In this document: positions 1 through 6,295 of the stretch, in pieces
Position numbering within the stretch: the stretch's first letter is position 1
How the letters are laid out: every line of letters starts with the position of its first letter
Assembly: GCA_007120055.1 (NCBI GenBank)
Contig: SKOL01000288.1
Span: 1-9,445 of the forward strand
Direction of reading: 5' to 3'
Source: Anaerobacillus sp.
Lineage (GTDB): Bacteria > Bacillota > Bacilli > Bacillales_H > Anaerobacillaceae
Length of the DNA: 9,445 bases
The notes under the pieces: generated by a model
The model's input: the letters and a program-made list of their open reading frames with translations, nothing else
What the model was told of the DNA's origin: nothing
Database searches by the model: none
Program-made: the position numbers and the translations under genes

Positions 1-125
1 TACGGTTGACACAAGCGCCTTCTCCGAGTTTAAAATATGAAAAATTAAGACATTCAACCGCAAAAGTTAGTGAACTTATTTCGTTTCAAGAGCGTGAATG
101 GAAATACCATAAAATGAAATTCTAG
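1..125 (+). CDS. C-terminal tail of an unidentified protein (5' end outside window)
   Basis: Reading from base 3, 40 sense codons run without interruption to a TAG at 123-125; the start lies before the window. The visible tail is basic and polar, beginning RLTQAPSPSLKYEKLRH and ending EREWKYHKMKF. The other two forward frames stop early: one at base 7 (TGA) and one at base 38 (TGA). I recognise no motif and assign no function. Codon choice looks like that of the neighbouring genes, which is why I think it is coding, but 40 codons is short enough for chance. It points the same way as the signalling genes but is about 300 bp from them, so it is probably a separate unit. Confidence 0.5.
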   Translation, partial: RLTQAPSPSLKYEKLRHSTAKVSELISFQEREWKYHKMKF

Positions 126-431
126 AAGAGCTCGATCAAATTAAAATTAGATAGGAAAGTTTCCTTTCTAAAAGTATATAATTCTATTTTCCTAAGATGC
201 CCTGTAACATTTTATTGCATAACCAAATATTTTAATGTAAATTGAAATTGATGTCGAATATTACGACTTCTAATTTGAAAAATCGAATTTTTCACAATAA
301 AAAATTCTCAGTTAGGTGAGTGAATTTCATAAATACCAAAATGAGTCACATCACGCAACTATATATTGATCTTAGTGGCGAGAATAATAAATTATGAAAT
401 TCATTAAAGTGAAAGGGGCATTGATTTACAG
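126..431. other. AT-rich intergenic region before the diguanylate cyclase gene
   Basis: No gene is supported here. Contents: a weak stem around 152-170 (TAG, bulged G, AAAG pairing with CTTTCTA) that lacks a following T-run; a GTCG/CGAC pair near 253-266; an 8-bp perfect hairpin at 276-294 (TGAAAAAT, loop CGA, ATTTTTCA); and a 13-codon open frame at 394-435 whose stop overlaps the next gene's start. A plausible but weak promoter overlaps the hairpin. The downstream ribosome site GAAAGGGG is at 411-418. Confidence 0.5.
275..303 (+). promoter_or_regulatory. Weak candidate sigma-A promoter for the diguanylate cyclase gene
   Basis: TTGAAA at 275-280 (5 of 6 to TTGACA) and TAAAAA at 298-303 (4 of 6 to TATAAT) are 17 bp apart. 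The spacer is almost entirely the 276-294 hairpin, so a palindrome-binding regulator could sit there. In DNA this AT-rich such matches arise easily by chance; the leader would be about 120 nt. Confidence 0.22.
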
Positions 432-2051
432 GTGAGTAAATATCAACAGTTACTTTTTAAGCGAACGAATGAAACGTTGACGCGATGGTCTAAAGAAAAG
501 AAAGTGTTAGGAAAAGACATTTATCGTTTTTTACATTCGATTAAAGGAACAGCAGCATCTATTGAATTGCCTGAATGGTCAGAAGTGGCTAATAGTCTAC
601 TAGAAAATATGGATGAGGATGACTCTTCTTATTGGGAAATAGAAGATGTGACAACATTGCTTTCTGCGATCATTGACCTTAGTAACGAACAACAAAATGA
701 TATTTTATGCCCTTCGCTAGAAAAAGAAGATATATTTGACGGTGAAAAAGACAAGCTTGTTTTATTAATAGAAGACGATATTAGTATGCTGACGGTATTA
801 AAAAGTGCCTTAGAAGAAGCAGGTTTAATGGTTTTAGTGGCGATGGACGCTGAAAAAGGTATCAATATTTTTTATGATCAAAAGCCTGATTGTGTAATTA
901 TAGATTACTATTTACCAGAACAAGATGGGTTAGACGTATTAACTACGATTCAAGAAAAAGCAAATACTTTTTTTATCCCGATTGTCATGATTAGTGGGGA
1001 CCAGTCGAAAAAAACACGGATTAAAGGATTCGAGTCTGGGGCTGATGACTTTATTGTAAAACCATTTGATTTGGACGAATTCGTTGTCCGTGTAAAAAGA
1101 CAATTGCAAAGAAAAGATTTAATAGATTGTGCAGTTTTACTAGATGAATTAACAGGTGCATACAATCGAAAGTTCCTTAATCTAGAAATAGAACGAGAAA
1201 TTTATGAATATACACGCTCTAATGTTTCATTTACGATTGCGATGCTTGATTTGGACCATTTTAAAAACGTCAATGATACGTATGGTCATGCCGTTGGTGA
1301 TGAGGTTTTAAAGAAGTTTGTTAGTTATATAAACGAGCAAAAGCGCCAGTCGGACTACTTAATTCGATACGGTGGAGAAGAGTTTGTTTTATTACTTCCA
1401 CGTTCGAAGGCTAAAGATGGCGAGAAAGTAGTGAAAAGATTGTTGAGTGGTTTTTCTAAAGAAGTATTTAATAGTCACGGACATAGCTTTTCTGTCACTT
1501 TTTCTGCAGGGGTAGTTGAAGTCGAAGGACATGACAAATGTGTTAGCCATTGGATGAAGCTAGCTGATGATGCTCTTTATGAAGCCAAAAGAACAGGACG
1601 AAATAAAGTGTTGATCAGTGACTCGGATAATAGTAAAAACTTACCGGCATCAAAGCCTGTTCACATAGCAATTATTGATGATGATGAAGTTGTAAGAGAG
1701 CTTGTTGGAGATCATTTTGCAAATTTAGTCATCGATACATATGATATTGACGTTTGTCGTTTTCATAGTGGAAGCGAGTTTTTAAACTCACCATGGAGTC
1801 AACAGCAAGGGCAATACTTAATTATTCTTGATGTAATGATGCCTGAGCTAGACGGATTTGAAGTTCTTCAAGCCATCCGTTGTCAATTTCCTGAAAGTCA
1901 ATTTACTGTTTTAATGTTAACCGGACGTAAATCGGAAAAAGATATCGTTCGAGCATTAGAATTAGGTGCTGATGACTATTTAACGAAACCTTTCGGGATG
2001 GGAGAACTTGAAGCGAGGGTGAAGCGGTTATTGTTACGGGTAATTCGTTAA
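432..2051 (+). CDS. Hpt-REC-GGDEF-REC diguanylate cyclase / response regulator
   Basis: Predicted cytoplasmic protein of 539 residues that condenses two GTP into cyclic di-GMP under phosphorelay control. Domains in order: an N-terminal Hpt-like helical domain with phosphotransfer His35 in FLHSIKGTA; REC1 (about 108-225) with acidic pocket E114/D115, phospho-acceptor D158, S188 and K210; GGDEF (about 235-397) with metal-site D273, active-site GGEEF at 314-318 and the inhibitory RxxD site at 305-308, five residues before it; and REC2 (about 409-537) with D416/D417, acceptor D467, T497 and K519. All key residues are intact, so cyclase activity and product feedback inhibition are expected. No membrane segment is present. 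The GTG start at 432 is the only reasonable one in frame: an upstream TAA lies at 405-407. GAAAGGGG sits 13 nt before the start, slightly far. The start overlaps the stop of a 13-codon open frame (GTGA), which suggests possible translational coupling. It lies upstream of a CheY-like gene and a hybrid kinase on the same strand. The cyclase call is firm; wiring is inferred. Confidence 0.93.
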   Translation: MSKYQQLLFKRTNETLTRWSKEKKVLGKDIYRFLHSIKGTAASIELPEWSEVANSLLENMDEDDSSYWEIEDVTTLLSAIIDLSNEQQNDILCPSLEKEDIFDGEKDKLVLLIEDDISMLTVLKSALEEAGLMVLVAMDAEKGINIFYDQKPDCVIIDYYLPEQDGLDVLTTIQEKANTFFIPIVMISGDQSKKTRIKGFESGADDFIVKPFDLDEFVVRVKRQLQRKDLIDCAVLLDELTGAYNRKFLNLEIEREIYEYTRSNVSFTIAMLDLDHFKNVNDTYGHAVGDEVLKKFVSYINEQKRQSDYLIRYGGEEFVLLLPRSKAKDGEKVVKRLLSGFSKEVFNSHGHSFSVTFSAGVVEVEGHDKCVSHWMKLADDALYEAKRTGRNKVLISDSDNSKNLPASKPVHIAIIDDDEVVRELVGDHFANLVIDTYDIDVCRFHSGSEFLNSPWSQQQGQYLIILDVMMPELDGFEVLQAIRCQFPESQFTVLMLTGRKSEKDIVRALELGADDYLTKPFGMGELEARVKRLLLRVIR

Positions 2052-2066
2052 AGTGGAATATTTCAT

Positions 2067-2083
2067 TGATCTTGTACAGATCA
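2067..2083. repeat. Small inverted repeat after the diguanylate cyclase stop
   Basis: TGATCT and AGATCA form a 6-bp stem around the loop TGTAC, 15 nt after the TAA. A T-rich stretch follows only after several other bases, so it is at best a weak terminator; it could also be a protein-binding site. Confidence 0.4.
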
Positions 2084-2102
2084 TTATGTTTTTCGCTTTA
2101 TC

Positions 2103-2131
2103 TTGAAGTGCGTGTTCAAAAAGGGGATAAT
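2103..2131 (+). promoter_or_regulatory. Candidate sigma-A promoter for the CheY-like / hybrid kinase pair
   Basis: TTGAAG at 2103-2108 (4 of 6) and GATAAT at 2126-2131 (5 of 6) are separated by exactly 17 bp. The -10 hexamer falls inside the left part of the 66-bp palindrome, so the transcript would start near 2138 and carry its right arm in the leader. This would let the two downstream genes be expressed apart from the cyclase. Confidence 0.35.
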
Positions 2132-2178
2132 CAGATCCGAAGAGATTCGACAGCTATGATTACCGGACTTTTTGAACA
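2113..2178. repeat. 66-bp imperfect palindrome with 11-bp perfect terminal repeats
   Basis: The ends TGTTCAAAAAG (2113-2123) and CTTTTTGAACA (2168-2178) are perfect inverted repeats. Inside, TAATCA (2128-2133) pairs with TGATTA (2157-2162), GG (2125-2126) with CC (2163-2164), and the centre is CGAA, loop GAGA, TTCG (2138-2149). The structure has no T-run typical of a terminator. Its size, terminal repeats and position between genes are those of a REP- or MITE-like dispersed element; whether it has other copies cannot be seen from this window. Confidence 0.7.
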
Positions 2179-2224
2179 TCCTGTTGAAGCGTCGTGAATA
2201 ACGAAATGATATGGAGTGATAAAT

Positions 2225-2590
2225 GTGAAGCGGATTTTATTGGCAGAAGATGAAGAAGTACTACGAATGCTTGTCGTTGATTCACTTGAAGATGAAGGCT
2301 ACGAAATCGATGAAGCAGCTGATGGTATTGAGGCTTTTGGACTATTACAAACCAATGATTATGACTTAGTCTTATTAGACTATATGATGCCTGGGATGTC
2401 AGGTTTGGAACTTATTGAAAAAGTGAGAGCCATTGAAAAATTTAAAGGTTTAGAAATATTAATGCTTACCGCAAAAAGTCAAAAGTCCGATCAAGAAAAA
2501 GTAATATCAGCAGGAGCAAATTACTTCTTAGCAAAGCCTTTCAGCCCGAGTGAATTAGTCGCTATTGTTGGAGAGATCTTAAGTGAATAG
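2225..2590 (+). CDS. CheY-like single-domain response regulator
   Basis: Stand-alone receiver domain of 121 residues with no DNA-binding or enzymatic output domain. Receiver signatures are complete: acidic pocket E8/D9, phospho-acceptor D52 in VLLDYMMPGMSG, T82 in LMLTAK, and K104 in LAKPF. Such proteins act by phosphorylation-dependent protein binding or as phosphate shuttles. I chose GTG at 2225 because GGAG at 2213-2216 lies 8 nt before it; the in-frame GTG at 2216 overlaps that ribosome site and would add three residues. The next gene starts 8 bp before this one ends, so the two are almost certainly cotranscribed and translationally coupled. In context it probably carries phosphate between, or competes for phosphate from, the hybrid kinase and the Hpt-bearing cyclase; that role is inferred. 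Confidence 0.93.
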   Translation: MKRILLAEDEEVLRMLVVDSLEDEGYEIDEAADGIEAFGLLQTNDYDLVLLDYMMPGMSGLELIEKVRAIEKFKGLEILMLTAKSQKSDQEKVISAGANYFLAKPFSPSELVAIVGEILSE

Positions 2591-4085
2591 ATATCAAGGA
2601 GAGCTTAATACAGACCCGGTAGGTATTCAGTTTATAAGTAACGACGGTACGTTACTTAAGGTTAATTTACAATGGTGTCAAATGATAGGTTTAGATGACA
2701 TGAGCAAAGGTATTGGTATGAAAAAAGAGAAATGGCTATCTTATATGAAAAAACAGTTTCAACAATGTGATGAATTTATTGCATTTGTTGAAACTGTTTT
2801 AAATCAAGAAAATAGAGAACAAGAAATGTTTGTCTTAAAAACGAAGTCGCAAGATCCTTCCATTTTTCAAGTGTATTACGAAACTTTTTTGCAAAGTGAA
2901 GACTACAAAGAATTAATGTTTGTGTACCGTGATATTACGAAGGAATTTAAAGTTGATCAACTAAAATCGGAATTTATAAGTACGGTTAACCATGAGTTAA
3001 GAACACCATTATCAAGTGTGTTAGGCTTTACAGAATTAATGCTAACGAAAGACTTAAAGCCTGAACGGCAAAAAAAATATTTAACGACGATTCATAAAGA
3101 GGCGAAGCGATTAACTTCATTAATCAATGACTTTTTAGATGTACAACGGATGGAAGCTGGAAAACACATATATGAAAAGAAACCGCTTGATGTGGTGGCC
3201 TTAGCAAAAGATGTTGTAGAGTCATTTAAACTTCAATCGCCTTTACATAAATTTATCATTGAAAATACGGCTAAAAATACGATTGTACTAGCAGACCTTG
3301 ACAGAATGAATCAAATGTTAATGAATTTAATTAGTAATGCAGTTAAGTATTCACCTGATGGTGGGAATGTTACCTTAACTTTTAAAAATAAGGAAAAACG
3401 ATTATTGATTGAAATAAAGGATGAAGGTTTAGGAATTCCCAAAGATGTTCGTACGCAAATATTTACTAAGTTTTATAGAATTGACAATTCTGATAGACGA
3501 CAAATCGGTGGGACGGGGCTTGGTTTAGCCATTTGTAAAGAGATCCTTAAGGCTCATGAAGGGGAGATATATTTTACTTCTGAAATCGCCAAGGGAAGTA
3601 CTTTTACTATTGAACTTCCTGTATTACAAACGATCGAGCTGGACCTAGAAGTGAATGACCTTATCGATCATAAAAATAAACCAACATTAATGATTGTAGA
3701 AGATGATGAAAGCTTAGCATCATTATTAAAAGAAGAATTTAATGAAAGCGGCTTTAATGTTCATCATACAAGTTTCGGTACAAAGGCACTACCGATGATG
3801 AAAAAATATCTTCCTGATGCAGTAGTTTTAGATATTTTGTTAGAAGGTGATCTTGATGGTTGGGCTGTTATTAAGGAAGTAAAAAAAGATGAAAAATTAC
3901 GCCATGTGCCGATCTTTATTTCGACAGCGCTCGATGAAAAAGATAAGGGACTCGCACTCGGAGCCGATTACTATTTAACAAAACCATACCAACCAAGTCA
4001 ATTAACAAAGCTTATACTGCAAACTTTATTACGTAAGGAAAAAAGTGGTGAAATTTTAATCCCATCGCAGGAAGATGAAACTTAG
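2583..4085 (+). CDS. Soluble PAS-HisKA-HATPase-REC hybrid sensor histidine kinase
   Basis: 500-residue hybrid kinase with no predicted membrane segment, so it should sense a cytoplasmic signal. Domains: PAS-like region (about 8-118, ending FVYRDITKEFK, the usual PAS exit); HisKA dimerisation domain (about 125-192) with H-box FISTVNHELRTPL and autophosphorylated His137; HATPase (about 235-346) with N-box N252, G1 box DEGLGIP at 280-286 and G2 box GGTGLGL at 309-315; and a C-terminal receiver (about 367-485) with E373/D374, acceptor D417, S447 and K467. All catalytic residues are present. The GTG at 2583 has GGAGAG at 2570-2575, with GGAG ending 9 nt before it, and overlaps the CheY-like gene by 8 bp. 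The C-terminal receiver requires an Hpt domain to pass phosphate onward, and the only one visible is at the N terminus of the nearby diguanylate cyclase. The PAS ligand cannot be read from sequence; no haem or flavin signature was recognised. Confidence 0.94.
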   Translation: MNRYQGELNTDPVGIQFISNDGTLLKVNLQWCQMIGLDDMSKGIGMKKEKWLSYMKKQFQQCDEFIAFVETVLNQENREQEMFVLKTKSQDPSIFQVYYETFLQSEDYKELMFVYRDITKEFKVDQLKSEFISTVNHELRTPLSSVLGFTELMLTKDLKPERQKKYLTTIHKEAKRLTSLINDFLDVQRMEAGKHIYEKKPLDVVALAKDVVESFKLQSPLHKFIIENTAKNTIVLADLDRMNQMLMNLISNAVKYSPDGGNVTLTFKNKEKRLLIEIKDEGLGIPKDVRTQIFTKFYRIDNSDRRQIGGTGLGLAICKEILKAHEGEIYFTSEIAKGSTFTIELPVLQTIELDLEVNDLIDHKNKPTLMIVEDDESLASLLKEEFNESGFNVHHTSFGTKALPMMKKYLPDAVVLDILLEGDLDGWAVIKEVKKDEKLRHVPIFISTALDEKDKGLALGADYYLTKPYQPSQLTKLILQTLLRKEKSGEILIPSQEDET

Positions 4086-4098
4086 AGGGGAAAAATGA

Positions 4099-4192
4099 GC
4101 GTAATGAAGCGTTCAATACGCACGGAATAGTGAAAAACTGGTAGCGTCATGCGTAATGAAGCGTTTAACACGCATGAAATAGTAAATAACTG
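4099..4192. repeat. Two imperfect 42-nt direct repeats with internal hairpins
   Basis: Copy 1 is 4099-4140 and copy 2 is 4151-4192, period 52; by eye 36 of 42 bases agree. Both begin GCGTAATGAAGCGTT. Each can fold: GCGTA/TACGC in copy 1, and a 7-bp CATGCGT (4148-4154) with ACGCATG (4170-4176) in copy 2. They follow the kinase stop by 13 nt, so they lie in its 3' untranslated region, just before the terminator. Short open frames inside are not conserved in a coding pattern. Confidence 0.8.
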
Positions 4193-4194
4193 AT

Positions 4195-4234
4195 AAAACC
4201 CTGTGCACTGAACGAGTCAACATACAGGGTTTTT
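4195..4234. terminator. Bidirectional rho-independent terminator between convergent genes
   Basis: AAAACCCTGT (4195-4204) and ACAGGGTTTT (4224-4233) form a perfect 10-bp stem with a 19-nt loop, ending in five T on the plus strand. The AAAA on the left gives a T-run for minus-strand transcripts too. It serves the hybrid kinase gene from the left and can also stop the M20 hydrolase transcript from the right. Confidence 0.8.
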
Positions 4235-4261
4235 CCTGAAATTATAATTTGAAGCATAAAG

Positions 4262-4312
4262 GAAGATGGGAGCACGACCGCACGACCGAGCGACCGAGCG
4301 ACCACCATCTTC
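4262..4312. repeat. Hairpin with a loop of four tandem 8-nt GC-rich repeats
   Basis: Stem GAAGATGG (4262-4269) with CCATCTTC (4305-4312). The loop holds two copies of GCACGACC (4272-4287) followed by two of GAGCGACC (4288-4303), an abrupt GC-rich patch in AT-rich surroundings. It lies 17 nt past the stop codon of the minus-strand M20 hydrolase. The T-runs on either side are weak, so it is not a clear terminator. Confidence 0.75.
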
Positions 4313-4329
4313 TTATTACAATTATGTCA

Positions 4330-5979
4330 TTACTTACACAAATTTTTTATGACTTCATTGGTTAAGTTAGGAACAATTTCTAGTGAGTACGTTAGTTCGA
4401 CTCGCTCGAACTGCTTATGTGCATCAAAGCCGTAAGGCCCGATATTAATAACAGGTACATTAATATCGCGGATGGCCTCGTAGTTAACGTACAGTTTTTT
4501 ACCCCAACAAGGAGTGTTGTTAGAAACAGCATTAATGCCGTCTACATCATCACTTAAAGCAACGAAGCTCATATCAGAAATGTAAGGGAAAAAGTTTCTC
4601 GTTTCAATAGGGTGAGCATAGTTTGATTGCATTTTACTCACTGCTTTTTCTAATGAAGAGATTAAATTTTCTTCTAAAGCATTTTTACCGGTCACTTCAA
4701 TTCTGGGTGAATATAATGATGAGTAAAAAACTATGATTGCAGGGCTACGGTCTGGCATCCACTTCCACGCTTCTTCAACGACTTTTGCACTGAACATCCG
4801 TGTGTCTAACTGTTTTTCCAATAAAAGCATTTCATTGAATTCCGTCATATGGGTTACGAAAAGCTCTCCGTGTTCTGCAATAATACACTTTTCCATCTCT
4901 TCATAAGTCAATACTCGCGTTTGCCATGGAACTTCAACGTATGGCTGATTACTCATTTTACTAAATTTCTCGTATCGTTGTTTAAAAGTTGTTAAAGCAT
5001 TAGTCATGGCGATTTCTGCTTGTCCTTTTAATATTTCAAGTACTTCTTTAGGAGACCAAGAGTGAATAAAGAAGTTAAAATATACGTAAGCTGATAACGC
5101 TGTTTGTACGGTGTAAGAAGGCTTTAAGTCCATTTGTTTTAAAGAGACAGGTGGTGTCGTCGTCTCGCCGAAAGCTTCATTACAAAGTTCTGGATTGTAG
5201 TTGATTTGCCTCGTTAGTTCTGCGGCAATAAAATTCGGATCGATTCCTTCAAAACATGCACCGACATGAGTCTCAGATCCTGTAATAAAAAAGGATGGAA
5301 GTAATTTCCCGACGGTTCCTTTATAAATATAACGGTTTTCGTCCCCCTCAAAACGAGGTGCGACAAAATCGGAATTAATTGCACCGACATACTCAAAGTG
5401 ATGCTCGTCCTTTAAAGATTTTAATTCGGTTAACGCAGATAATATCCCGTGTGAGCCGTCTTCTTCATCACATTCAACGACAACGACTAAGTTCCCATCT
5501 AGTTCTTCAGGGTGTTCAGAATAATATTTTAATAAAAATAAGTTACTAGCAACCCCACTTTTCATATCGAGAACGCCTCTACCAAACAAGTAATCATCGG
5601 AATTTAAATGCTCTTCTACTAGTGGAGGGAGTTGCTCCTGTTTTAATGAATTCATCAGTTCATCAGGGTCACAAGCTTGATCTTTTAAATGATTAAAATC
5701 ATCTGTACCAACAGTATCCATATGTCCTATTAAAATTACGGTTTTATTGCTTTTGCTGTTTGTCCCTTTAACATAAGCAATCACATTATACCGTTCTTGT
5801 TCATCATCTGTTGTCTGTTGTTTCATTACTTGAGTTGGATTTTCTCTGAAATAATCATATTGAGAAATTAACGTAAAAACCGCTTGGCTAATTTCTTTTT
5901 CTCCTTCTGTATTGACGATGCTCTCTATATTAACAAGTTGTTTCGTTAAAAAAAGTAGTTCCTCACGGCAATTTAGCAT
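4330..5979 (-). CDS. rocB: RocB-type M20 family metallohydrolase
   Basis: 549-residue cytoplasmic enzyme of the M20 peptidase/deacylase clan, expected to hydrolyse an amide bond in an amino-acid or peptide derivative using two bound metal ions. M20 landmarks in order: H86 and D88 in LIGHMDTVGTDDF, D138 in GRGVLDMKSG, the DEE acidic pair E172/E173, D204 in NSDFVAPR, and the C-terminal metal-ligand His521 in GPYGFDAHKQFERVE. Length and the YKGTVGKL segment resemble Bacillus RocB (arginine utilisation, about 560 residues) more than shorter M20 peptidases. RocB's exact reaction is not settled to my knowledge. No other roc genes are adjacent, so this may be a RocB-family paralogue rather than the roc operon member; the symbol denotes family. 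The ATG at 5979 is preceded by AAAGGAG (5987-5993 on the complement) at 7 nt. It follows a lipoprotein gene on the same strand, about 294 bp away, with its own likely promoter. Confidence 0.88.
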   Translation of the reverse strand: MLNCREELLFLTKQLVNIESIVNTEGEKEISQAVFTLISQYDYFRENPTQVMKQQTTDDEQERYNVIAYVKGTNSKSNKTVILIGHMDTVGTDDFNHLKDQACDPDELMNSLKQEQLPPLVEEHLNSDDYLFGRGVLDMKSGVASNLFLLKYYSEHPEELDGNLVVVVECDEEDGSHGILSALTELKSLKDEHHFEYVGAINSDFVAPRFEGDENRYIYKGTVGKLLPSFFITGSETHVGACFEGIDPNFIAAELTRQINYNPELCNEAFGETTTPPVSLKQMDLKPSYTVQTALSAYVYFNFFIHSWSPKEVLEILKGQAEIAMTNALTTFKQRYEKFSKMSNQPYVEVPWQTRVLTYEEMEKCIIAEHGELFVTHMTEFNEMLLLEKQLDTRMFSAKVVEEAWKWMPDRSPAIIVFYSSLYSPRIEVTGKNALEENLISSLEKAVSKMQSNYAHPIETRNFFPYISDMSFVALSDDVDGINAVSNNTPCWGKKLYVNYEAIRDINVPVINIGPYGFDAHKQFERVELTYSLEIVPNLTNEVIKNLCK

Positions 5980-5992
5980 TATGATACTCCTT

Positions 5993-6008
5993 TACAATTA
6001 AAATTGTA
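5993..6008 (-). promoter_or_regulatory. Palindrome TACAATT-AA-AATTGTA in the leader of the M20 hydrolase gene
   Basis: Two 7-bp arms (5993-5999 and 6002-6008) are separated by two bases. It lies between the candidate -10 box and the ribosome site, a usual place for a repressor operator. It is AT-rich, so it could be chance; no known regulator site is matched. Confidence 0.35.
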
Positions 6009-6017
6009 TACGGATTC

Positions 6018-6023
6018 ATTATA
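6018..6023 (-). promoter_or_regulatory. Candidate -10 box for the M20 hydrolase gene
   Basis: A perfect TATAAT on the minus strand (read 6023 to 6018). No good -35 hexamer is found 16-18 bp upstream, so the promoter, if real, may need an activator or be weak. The B. subtilis roc genes use a sigma-54-type promoter; I saw no -24/-12 element here. Confidence 0.35.
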
Positions 6024-6029
6024 AACGAT

Positions 6030-6253
6030 TAATTGCGATGGGGGAAATGTAAACCGCTTACTTTACGATAAGTAACCGTAGGAGCATTTCTTTCTAATAT
6101 GGAAAAGAACGAGCAATTTCCCTCACTTCGCTGTAAAATTCTATCGAATTTTAGAGGCTCGTTCAGGAAATTACTCATTCTTTTTTTCGTAAAAAACCAT
6201 CCTGATGATGCAGTGTCACCATTTACGATGTAAAAGTCAGGCGAGGCCGTAGC
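6030..6253. repeat. Palindrome-dense stretch, candidate dispersed repeat element
   Basis: Between the M20 gene's promoter and the lipoprotein's end, several inverted repeats are packed together: GAAATG/CATTTC (6044-6049, 6085-6090) enclosing TTACTT/AAGTAA (6058-6063, 6070-6075); a long palindrome at 6103-6184; and TTTAC/GTAAA at 6222-6234. An open frame of 87 codons crosses it on the minus strand but begins with TTG inside a repeat and has no ribosome site. Nested hairpins filling an intergenic gap suggest a MITE- or REP-type element. Boundaries are approximate and copy number is unknown. Confidence 0.4.
6103..6184. repeat. 82-bp imperfect palindrome with perfect 8-bp core hairpin
   Basis: Outer arms 6103-6121 and 6166-6184 match at 17 of 19 positions, and both mismatches are G-U compatible in minus-strand RNA. 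The core is TAAAATTC, loop TATC, GAATTTTA (6134-6153). GAACGAGC at 6107-6114 can alternatively pair perfectly with GCTCGTTC at 6157-6164. On the minus strand it follows the lipoprotein gene and ends T-rich, so it may also act as that gene's terminator. Confidence 0.65.
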
Positions 6254-6295
6254 CAAACCAACAAACCAACTAGCTACAAACCAACAAACCAACTA
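6254..6295. repeat. 23-bp tandem duplication (perfect 19-bp direct repeat) at the lipoprotein 3' end
   Basis: The same 19 bp occur at 6254-6272 and 6277-6295 with no mismatch; each copy is itself built from AAACCAAC-type units. The right-hand copy encodes the lipoprotein's last residues (SWFVGL) and its TAG stop falls in the 4-nt joint at 6274-6276. This is the type of sequence that expands or contracts by slippage. Confidence 0.85.

Noticed and set aside
629..865. Antisense frames within the cyclase, M20, amidohydrolase and nrfH genes
   Set aside because: They lie opposite well-supported domains, lack ribosome sites and show low-complexity shadow composition.
2216..2224. Upstream GTG as start of the CheY-like gene
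   Set aside because: It overlaps the GGAG ribosome site itself; GTG at 2225 is correctly spaced and begins the usual receiver N terminus.
4095..4130. 11-codon frame MSVMKRSIRTE after a GAGGGG site, just behind the kinase stop
   Set aside because: It sits in the first direct repeat, and the second copy changes mainly at second codon positions, so selection for a peptide is unlikely.
4099..4303. CRISPR array
   Set aside because: Repeats are only two imperfect copies or 8-nt tandem units; there are no regular unique spacers and no cas gene.
6029..6292. 87-codon minus-strand open frame downstream of the lipoprotein
   Set aside because: It starts with TTG inside a direct repeat, has no ribosome site and lies over several strong palindromes. 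I treat it as a by-product of a repeat region, though it may be a former extension of the lipoprotein.
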